DNA of 64,000 bases from Metallyticus violacea. Its lineage: Eukaryota; Arthropoda; Insecta; Mantodea; Metallyticidae. Made by a program: the position numbers and the translations under genes. Location: the NCBI GenBank assembly GCA_030762175.1, contig CM060830.1, positions 44,566,501 through 44,630,500 on the forward strand, read 5' to 3'. Positions within the stretch are counted from its first letter, which is position 1. Every line of letters starts with the position of its first letter. The notes under the pieces are model-generated. The model was not told where the DNA came from, made no database searches, and was given only the letters and a program-made list of their open reading frames with translations. Shown piece after piece: positions 29,201 to 39,600 of the stretch.

Positions 29201-32200
29201 TCACTAGACACATATTTCAATAAGTTTATCAAATTACAAAGTGACTATTGTCATAATCACTTTGAATCAAGTGAACACTTTTAAGTAGTTTAGATTCCTG
29301 GTAGATATGTTTTGTATTTTTTGCTAATCTCTGTTTGGTCTTCAGCATATCATTGATTACATGAAAACAAACATGTGAAGCAACATTTGATATATAAATA
29401 ATAAATTTTAGTGCTTTTGAAAAAGTTTAAAATTCTTGTTCTAAAATTGTAGAATAAAATTGCTGAAATACTGCATTACCTTATTGGACTACTATTTAAG
29501 AGGTAAAATAGCAAATATCAAATCAATGAATAAAACTTTTATTGAGAACATTAAAAAAGATGAGTTTGATACTCAGAGACATGCAGTAAAACATGATGAA
29601 CATCAAAATTGTGCTAAAACAAAGCACTTAGTGCAAATTGGTGCAAAGAGATTTTTCCATATGTTGAATAAAAATTTGTGGAACGTGCATTGCAAAATTT
29701 GCAGCATGCAAACTGAGTCTATCAGGCATCCAGTTTCCATTCACATAAATGTGGTGAACATGAGTAAAGATTTCACTGTAATCATTAAAAATCAACAATA
29801 AAATGTCAAGAAGATTATTAAGATTAATTATGCTAAAGGTGATTACATTTATTAATTTCTTCTTTCAAATCATTTCATCACCTTTATTTTACAAGGGATA
29901 AGAAGAATAGGGCATAGGTTTTGCCTGGAGCAAAAGTATTCAGGTACTAACAATAGTAAGTTAATAAATAGTAGGAAGTAAAATTAAGGCTAAGGATTAA
30001 AAATGAAATAAAATAAAGGAATTAATTCAATGGTGATATATATTATTCTTAGCATGAGATTCATAGTCTCTAAATTATTTAATCTCTGTACAGTTTTTAT
30101 TTATTATTGTTGGTATGCGTCTGAATATTCAACATTTTTATTCTTTTAAGATTTTGAAGAAATGTAATTTGATATATCTATATTTATAATATTATTTTAT
30201 AAAATCCCTGAAAATAGTGCATGGGACATTTCATCTCAAATTGGACAAGAGGTTTAAAAAATTGCCTCATATTATTTTAAGCCAATGAATTTCTTTAATA
30301 TGTAAAGTATCAAGAGATAACAGTTTCTAATGAAGGAGTTGTCATTTCATTATAATGTATTTTAAAGAGCTACATTCACTTACAATTAAATTATTCCACT
30401 GTAAGAAATGGAATATTTATGTGTTCAAAAACATGGTCTAGTATCGGAAACAGCTTATAAAAATTAACGTTCCTTATACAAACTTATCTTAGCTAGTGGT
30501 GGAGGGTTTTTGGCATACGGTCTTTCTTGTTGAGATGTCATGCTGCCGCTGCATGGCTAACACCATGCGTTCACTGGAAAAACTGTACACGAGCGGAAGT
30601 GATTTGAAACAAACTTGTTTCATTCTGGATTTATTTTCTCGCTTCCTGTTTAAGATACAAGTAACTGAGCAAGTTGGCTCAAATGGTAACGCATGAGACT
30701 CGGGACATCCTGGATACAATATCCTTGTGATCGGCCATCCTAACCTGGTGTTTTTCGTTGTATCCTTAGGCGAATATCTTTCTTTTCATTCTATAGCATT
30801 AGTTACAGGGTCGGAAGGTCAGGCGAGGCGATTGGAGGCGGTGGCTTACACTCAGGAAAAGTTCCTGTTCTAGCGTCCAGTGGGTTATCTGGAGGCCCCC
30901 TCGAAGGACCTCGGAACATTTCGAGTAAGGCCTTGATGGAACTGGAGTGGTTCTCGCGGTCTGCAGGCGTCGGGATTTATCTATGCAAATGTTAGAGACC
31001 TCGCATTGTCTTCTCGGATTCCTGGCCGCCCGGTGTATTTTCCCTCTCATCCGTTTCTTCCGAGGTGCTCCCTCGGGAGTGTATGTGCAATAGGTTTATT
31101 AGCGACCGCAGTGCGAAACCCTCCATTGAGAAGAAGAAATGCCAAAAACATGAAAAATTATATCTTATTCAATATAAGTTAATGGATCAATGTGGATTGT
31201 AAGCTTATTTTACAGTGATTGCAGTGATTAACAAATTAATTTCAAAAGTCTTCCTTTAAGACGAAATAATATTTAATAAAGAGTTATTTGTGCTAAACAG
31301 CTTATCAGCAGCTTTCGTTTAATATTAATTTGGTTTATATATTCCGAAACATTTTAAAGTTATTTATTTCGAAGGTTCAAAAATAATATGACTTAATACC
31401 CTTCTAGCATAGAAACTATTAGTGATAAATTAATCATATTTTGCACGAAGCTCTCTTATGTCTCTGTAAGTTCACAAAATTTCGGTCAAATATAAGTATA
31501 GAAGAAATGCTGTCGTCAGATTTCACATGAACTAACCCGTTTACAAAAACATGTTCTTTTTTTTTTACAGTCAGTTTATCTTGAAAAAAATACATAGTAT
31601 CTTTGAATTTTCACACACTATCTCACTATCATCTTCTTCCACTGGATGGCGGTGATACAGTTATATTCCAAAGTAGTTTTTAAATGATGTGCAATATTAC
31701 AAAGGAGAAGTGAATATTTTTTAACGAAAAAATTACACCATTAACAAAATATGGAGGTAGCAGTGCATTAAAGCACGTTAGTCTTTTGTTGAAAAGATTG
31801 TCATCATCATAAGGTCATGAGCCACACACTGCAGTCAAGAGTGGTTTAACACAATTATCAACCAGTTAGCACATTCAAAGGTGTGTGCTAAATGTGTACC
31901 TCAAAGCAGCATACCAAGTGCTTGCTCATTACGAGGCTGAAGGTTGCGATTTCTTATCCAGCATTATAACAGGACATGAAACTTCAAGCCTGAGACTTAA
32001 AGACGGTTAATGGAATCACGAGAGAACGTAGGCTTTCACGGTCGTAGTCGCAGATATCACTAGAGGCTGTTATGCCGTGGTCTGCTGGAGCTAAGAGTTC
32101 CTGACGCAGTGCTACTTTCTCCAAGGAGACTTCGTCTACGTCACTGAAGATGTCCGCCCAGTTCTGGATGAAACGTCTGGAACTCCCAGCTCCGACAGAC

Positions 32201-33444
32201 CACATATAACAGCCCGGAAAATACATCTAGTGATTAATAGAGTGACATCACAAAGCTTCTCCTTGAAAAAACAATAACATAAATAATTAATTAATAAAAA
32301 GTCAAACGTTTAAGACAGTACTCCTCTGCCTATAAAGTTATTGCCAAAACCTTCTGGAAATCTGAAAGGATTATTTTGATCGATGTATTGCATCATGATG
32401 GAACAGTTAACTCTGAAATGTCAAAAATCTTTGAAAGATGGCGCATCCGTCCTCACAAAGACGTAACTAAACCTTTTTGTTCTTCTTTACAAAGTCTGCG
32501 CAGTCGAAAAGAGGTGTGTGTGTGTGGTCTGGCAATCAGAAGAAGGTGAGCGAGAGGAATGCGCTACGCAAACATTCACAGTGTTGTCAGATACTCACAC
32601 ATGGTTAGAAGTCCAGCGGGCGTGCAAGATCTGAATCTGAACGATTAACATGGGTATCCCACATACATTCTTCGTGTGAAGATAAACAGTGCAAGCTCCC
32701 CTAGTATTTCAGTCCGCACTTGCCTTCATATGATAGCTAGACTATACACACGCATGCATTCAATCTGTCACACCCAGTGGCAGTGGAGAAATATTAAATT
32801 ACAATGTTTATAGTTTGTTTTTACAATTATACGTGCCAACACAATTAAATACATTTTAACCCAACTAAATACATGTCTACCTATTATATACGAGTACATG
32901 TCAACCTGATTAAATACATTTCGAACTAATTAAATATATATCAATCTAATTAAATGCAAGATAACGTAATTACATACATGTCAACCTGCTCTTCAACATA
33001 ATTAGAAGCATTTCAACCCAAGTAAATGCAATTCAACCTAATTAAATTTCTGACAACCCAATTTAAAAAGTACAACCTAATTAAACTCAAGCCAATCTAA
33101 GTAAATGCATGTCAACCTAATTAAAACATGTTAAATAATTAAATATATTTAATCTAATTAAATAAATGTCAACTGCAAAGGTTAATATATGAACTAAAGT
33201 TCTCTTATAAGTTTTCTTAATTTTTTTTTAACACTGCCACGGGTGGCCGAGGTCGTTAAGGCGCGGACTTGTGAGCGGGAGGTCTGGGGTTTGTATCCCG
33301 CCAGGACCGTCCTCCCTGGCTGAGTTTTTTTTTTTTCCCAGGTTTTCCTCAGTCCTCATAAATGGCAAATGCCGGATAGGTATACTAAACTTAGGCCTGG
33401 AACTTTCCTTCCTTAAAATATCCTTTCGCAATATATTTCATCTC

Positions 33445-33488
<44 letters not shown>

Positions 33489-33596
33489 GAAAATTAGGTG
33501 TAAAGTAAGTAGTATTAAATTACAAGCAATCAAAGTACTCGTGGCTTTCGAAAATTACTGTCGGGGCTTCAAAAAAATAACCGAATATAGCTCAAA

Positions 33597-33647
<51 letters not shown>

Positions 33648-36600
33648 GTAGTAAAAATGCTCAATGTGTAAGCGATGATTTAAAAATTTCCAAGCTATCG
33701 ATTGAAAGGAGCTGGAGCGCCACCTTGTGGCAGTGTGACATTATCTCTGTTCTCATTTAGCTGTGGCAGCAGCCAGTCAGTGATCATACTCATATGTGAG
33801 AGATGGAAAGAAAATAGTGGCAACACGGTCGCACGCTGTTAATGAACATGTAAGGACGTTGCTGTTCTCAAAAGTTATATAGGAATGGCATAGCGTTCAA
33901 CACATTGAGCGGCACTAGTGCACCATGACTGACGAATACGGAGCTGTCGAGTAGTGGTGTAAATTTTAACCTCCCTAAAGTGATGTTTCATAAAAGTGAG
34001 CAGTGTGTATATGGATTAAAAGTGAGGTGAAACCTGCAAGAAATGCCATTTAGGTCTGCGAGAAACCTATAGCGATGAAATTTGGCCAAATCGAACGGTG
34101 GTCTGTGGAGTGTCAGACTTTCTACAAGGATGCAATCGAGTGGAATATGCATCACGTTTGGGTCGTCTTTTCCTTGAAGCGCATTACGTTAATTTGATTT
34201 AATGCAGGAGATGGGTCGTTGATGGACAGTGAGGAAATCAGCTGCAGAAGTCAGAATAAGTCACATTTCAGTGTTGCAGTAGAGCGCTCCTTCTTAAACA
34301 TCAACAAAAGCGACTTGGCTACAGATGTCCAGTTCCTTCCAGAAGTGTGACGGCTGGTAATAAATGTGACAGGGGATTACATTGAAGGAATGCAAAAATC
34401 TTCAGGTTCTAGAATAAATGGATTACTACTTATGAATATGTTGTCAATACTTTCCTTCCAGCCCTCGTAACGGAATCTTCTGTTCCCATATATGTACATT
34501 AGGCTAAAGACCTTTCCGCTTAAACGAAAGATTGATTCATCCCTAAAAATCAGTTTGTCACCAAAACCATCGTCTTCCATCCTCTGCTGCAGTGCAGTGC
34601 AATTTCCCATCGATGCTTGTTGCGAGGTGGTAAAGTTTGATGCAATCCAAGGCGATTAAGGTTTCATTCTTAGGCCCATTCGTAACACACGACAAACTGT
34701 GGTTTGCTGTATGCCCAGTTTCCTGCTCCTCTTGCAGTCGATTTCCTAGGGCTGCATTGATAAGCTTTTCTGATCTGCTCCACCGTTTCCTTCAACACAG
34801 ATGGAAGCCAGGTGATTTTTCCTTTACACAAACACAAACTGCGCTTAGGAATTGTCGGAAGGAGGAGCTTTTCCCAATTCCCTTATTGTTCGCCGCCATG
34901 TTACAAACACTGGCACCTGGCAGCAACGGCAAGGCCCCATTCACAATGAAAATATAACGTAAACAATAAAATAAAACGTAACGCGTAAACTTTGTATTAT
35001 GTAGATATTCACGATGAAAGACGTAAACGTAAGTAATAGCCAATAAAAAGTAAACAAATAAATAAAAAAGTGAAGGTCAACTAACAGTTGATTGAAAATG
35101 GCTACTTCTGAGTAGAGAGCTATAGCGTTTATACATATGATAAGTGCAGTAACTAATTTGCTTGGAGTAATATATTTAAAAACTCGATAATCTCGACGAA
35201 GACTGCAATTAGATATTAACATGGGTTCATTCCATAAATCTAAGAAGAAATGACCAGGGGGCTTTCCTTAATTTATTGCGCGAAATGAGAGAAAATGATC
35301 CACTGCAATTCAGAAAATACTTCACTTGAGTTTAAAAACAACACGTTTGCTTTCAAAACTGCATCTTTATACGATCTGTTTTTCTTGTCATGCAAGTCTT
35401 TCGCCCCTCGACGTCATTCTGTCAACAGAGCAGCAATGCGTTCTGATTGGCTGATTTCTTACGTTTTCCTTACATGTAGACGCAGAATCTTGGACCTTGC
35501 GGGCTTCTATGTTTATGTTTAATTATATATAGTTTTATGTTTGCGTGATTCAGTGTGAATGGTTCTATTGTAATATACAGCATCTAGTTTTTACGTTTAC
35601 GTTAGGCTTACCTTTATTTTTCATTGTAAAATGACCATTAACTACTCAATGATGTGCAGCAAAGAACAAAAATTTGAAAGTTTCTCTATCCATCCGTGTG
35701 AGGATAATAATCGCAAGCTCAATTCATTACCCATCAGGAATTCAGCAATCATTTTGGAAAACCCTGTAATTTCAAATAACTACAAAATTCTACAAAGCAT
35801 TCTTTACTGCATAAATCCAAAGTTAGTAGAACCTAGTATTCCATTTTACGTTCTTCATACTGATTATCGGTTTTTTTTTTCCTGATAAAGCTGTTTTTCT
35901 TTACAAATGTGCCATTATAAACAAATGAATAAACATAAATAACCTTGACAGCTTCAAATGTAAAGTGATTTATATAGAACTAACACATTTCTTTCTTTAT
36001 TTCAAAACAAATGATGCTAGTTACAACATAATATACCTCAAATGCAGAGTATTTTTGGGAGATTATTAACCTCTATGAAAAATGTCCTCCCTCCTGCATA
36101 AGGCATGTCTCAAAACTTCGTTCCACTTTACTGGCCGCTCACTGGAGGACTGTGTTGTCAAAACCATTAATCTCCTGTGTAATGTGCTTCAGATGTTCAA
36201 CGTATGGGGACGTGTGGCATAAGCTTTATCTTTTAAGTAACCCCCCATAGGAAGAAGTCCGGTGTTGTCAAATCAGAATATCTCTGTGGCCACAGGTTCT
36301 TGGAGATTATCCGTCGTGAAAGAAACTTTCAATAAGCAGCATTGATTAATTTGATGTATGGTATATAGTTGAAAATACTTTTGACCCAGCTACATCGCCC
36401 AATCATATGATAGGCAGTATTTTGAAAATGAACGCCATGCAGGAGGAGAGACATTTTCAACATTTTCTATTGAGGTTAACAATCTCCCTAAGGTGTAGTA
36501 AACTGTGGCTAGCATCATTCGTTTTAAACAAACTTAGAAAGAAATATGTTAGTTTTATATAAATCACCCTGCAGAATCAAAAGTTTTGTTTTGTAGTGCA

Positions 36601-39600
36601 TTTTTTTGTTTCCCGCGTTATCGTTAGACTTGTAGATTCCATTTTATTCACTGTTCACCTACAATAAAGGTCCCTAGCTAAGATATAGGTATAATCATTC
36701 ACTGTAATATGTGGACAAAAAGACCTAACGCTATTAAGTGAAAAAGAGGGCACGTTGCTATCTTAAGATACACCAAGACTAGAGGCATTGCTCGAGTAAA
36801 AGAAACACCATTTATTGTTTAGAAAGCAGCTACTTTTATACTCCTGCCGATAAGAGGTACTCGTTTTCCGGTCCACATTTTTTTTCAGAAAATCTTCAAT
36901 TTCTTCAACTCTAAACGAACTCTGTATCCTGCAACGCGATAGCGGGGAAAAATTACTCGGCTAGGCAAGGCATAAAGATTCATGTTTCGGTTATGGAAAT
37001 TTCTCCTGGGTACGGGGTAGTAAATCTGACAAATGAGACGTTCTAACTATCGGATATGTTCCCCAAGAGAAAACGCAAGCCATTTCTAGCGACGTAGTCT
37101 TGGGTTCTTATTTCCTTAACTTCATGTGGAGTCAAGGCAAGTTATCTGACTCTCAAATCTTCCTCCCATCCATCCCTTCTTTTATTCTTGTAAGAGGATT
37201 CCTGGCTGCGTAACTTTTCTAACCTTGTTTATTTCTTTTCAAGATATCTACACAGAACTGATTTCTAAATCTTTCTCTTTTAGGTAGAATTTTGTCATTT
37301 TATTTTATTTTATTTTCATTCTAAATTCAGTGTCATTTCGTGGTCACTTTTATTTTTAAAATGATAACAAGCTGTGCATCTCAAAATTGAATAGCAAAGT
37401 AATTCAGAGCTATTAAATATTGAAACTGTTGACGCTCAAATTGATTACCAAAGCCTCCTACTAAGGAAAATGTTGATTATTTATCACTTCTGGGGAGTGT
37501 CTGCACGAAAACATTAATTATCATTATATAATTGTTTAATATTGAAATAACTACAAGTTTTCCCATATTTAATATATATATATATATATATATATAACTG
37601 TTGCCATTAATATGCTGCTTCACTATAATTATTTAATACGCTCTTAAAGTAATAAACGCAATAACAATCAGTATATAAAACCAGAGGCAAACTCTCCTGG
37701 GAACGAGAGATGACGTATCAGGTGGTGCATGCACATACTGACTCATGGGCTAGCGGCTTCTTCTACCATTTTCTCTCATCTCTTCGGTTAAAACACCCAA
37801 ACTCACCGAGAACTTGGTTTGCAACGCATTTGCAAACCGCAATGCGCCGGTGCACGTGTCAGGCAAAGCTCAGGCTGGCAACCAAGAACATCTGAACCAT
37901 GCAACAGGTCGTGGAGGAACAGCAACTTACCTTTCGTGAATTTTGTTTTCAAATTGTACCTGCCGCAATGCCCATTTCTTCTACTATTCGTCTCTGTGAT
38001 AAAATTAAGAAAAGGCCCATCTTGTTAACGAGTAACTATCCAACGGATGAACCTTTACGCTTTTGTTACAGTCTTCTTTCGAATAATTCTCGAGAAACTT
38101 CACAAAACGAACGAGTATAAGATGGGATAATCGAATGAAAAGTAATCGATTATATAACGGACCGATTTTTTCCCCGAATGAAGGTAAATGACTAATTTGA
38201 ATTAATATAACGATTTAAATATTCTTTCGAATATATATGCAAGTAGTAACCTACACACAATATGTACGAACACATTTATGAGATTGTTGTAATTTCAAGC
38301 TTTACAAATTTATGACAAAATAAAATAAGAAATTTATGATAGAAAATGTTTTATTCTATCAAATTATGTACATATATTAATAAACGTTAATAAATAATAA
38401 TTACTAAATAGATATATTATGGTAAAACAAGTTACATAAATGTCCTAACATCAGCGATGAACAAAACATTCACAAACTCGACATTTGTTATGTTATTAAA
38501 TGTATACTTACATTATTTAAAATAAAAATATGTCTTATAGCTTCACCGTAATTATATGAAGGGATCACCAGCATGAGGTACTAACTTGACAATTTTATAC
38601 AAAGTGATATTTCAATATAGAAATGTGCTTTCTGTATTATTGCCGCGCTCTGGTGGACGATTCCTATTTTTTCATTCCCTCTCTCTTTTAACTGTGTTCA
38701 ACATCCGTTTTCACTACTGAGGCATCACAAGTGGTGGTACGCATGATACATGAGATGAAATGATAAATTTGGAAAGGCATTTTTCTTTTTAATGGATGAA
38801 GCCTTCCATACCTAAATTTAGAGCATTTCCCAGTAATTTTCATTTATGGGGAATGAAGAAAACCTAGAAAAAACCTTAGTCAGTTAGGATTGTCGTCAAG
38901 AATCGAACCTTATACCTCCCGCTAAAGAGTGTGTGCCTTAACGACTTCAGCCACCCATGTAGGTTGGTTTCTTTCTGTAGTTTAGATTGCACCCTATAAC
39001 AATAATCTAGTTTTCCTTTGCGTTTACCTACCACGATCTCGAGGCCAGGAGACTTGAGGGCTAACATTTTCCCGTGAATTGATGCAAGTTTCGTAAAGTG
39101 ATGTGAGTAAATCTCCTTTAATTGGTAAAAGTAATGTTATGTTAGGCAATTGTCGAAACTCCGAAATTTATCGGACACGAAAATTCATTTGTAAACGAAA
39201 GAAAAGTATGTATATTTACACATATGCATAATGTGTATTTGACTGCATTGGTTTTCTCCTGACGTGTAGATTGGACGTGAATTTTGTAGATGTAAGACTG
39301 TAGTTATGAATGAAATGAAGTGAAACGAATTAATGATGACACAAATGAGCTAGGAGTCCTTGGCGCCATAACTAACTGGCATTCACCTTCTCAGGATAAG
39401 GAAATATCCGGGGGGAGGGTCCTTACCGAGACAGCTTGACCTGACCAGGAATCGAACTTCGGATTAGTAGCCGCAAACTCTACCACTAGACCACATCAGC
39501 GGTTAAAAGTAATAAGCTTGTTAGCTGACGTATAACTATAGCCACTTAAAAGAAAACAACAAGTCGAACTCTTTTATTGATAATATTATCAGGGATGAGC

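Noticed and set aside
29460..29801. 113-codon open frame in intron A/B
   Set aside because: No recognisable motif; codon composition equals the AT-rich surroundings; not supported as a gene.
32832..33180. Regularly spaced repeats suggestive of a CRISPR array
   Set aside because: A contiguous 20-bp tandem repeat without spacers, in an animal genome.
33271..33651. 126-codon open frame with poly-Ile and poly-Phe
   Set aside because: It is the translation of a SINE head plus (AAT)n and poly(T), not a protein.
37710..38120. Three overlapping open frames (including [20 protein letters not shown]...)
   Set aside because: The start faintly recalls transposase N-termini, but no further block follows, so I could not support a call.
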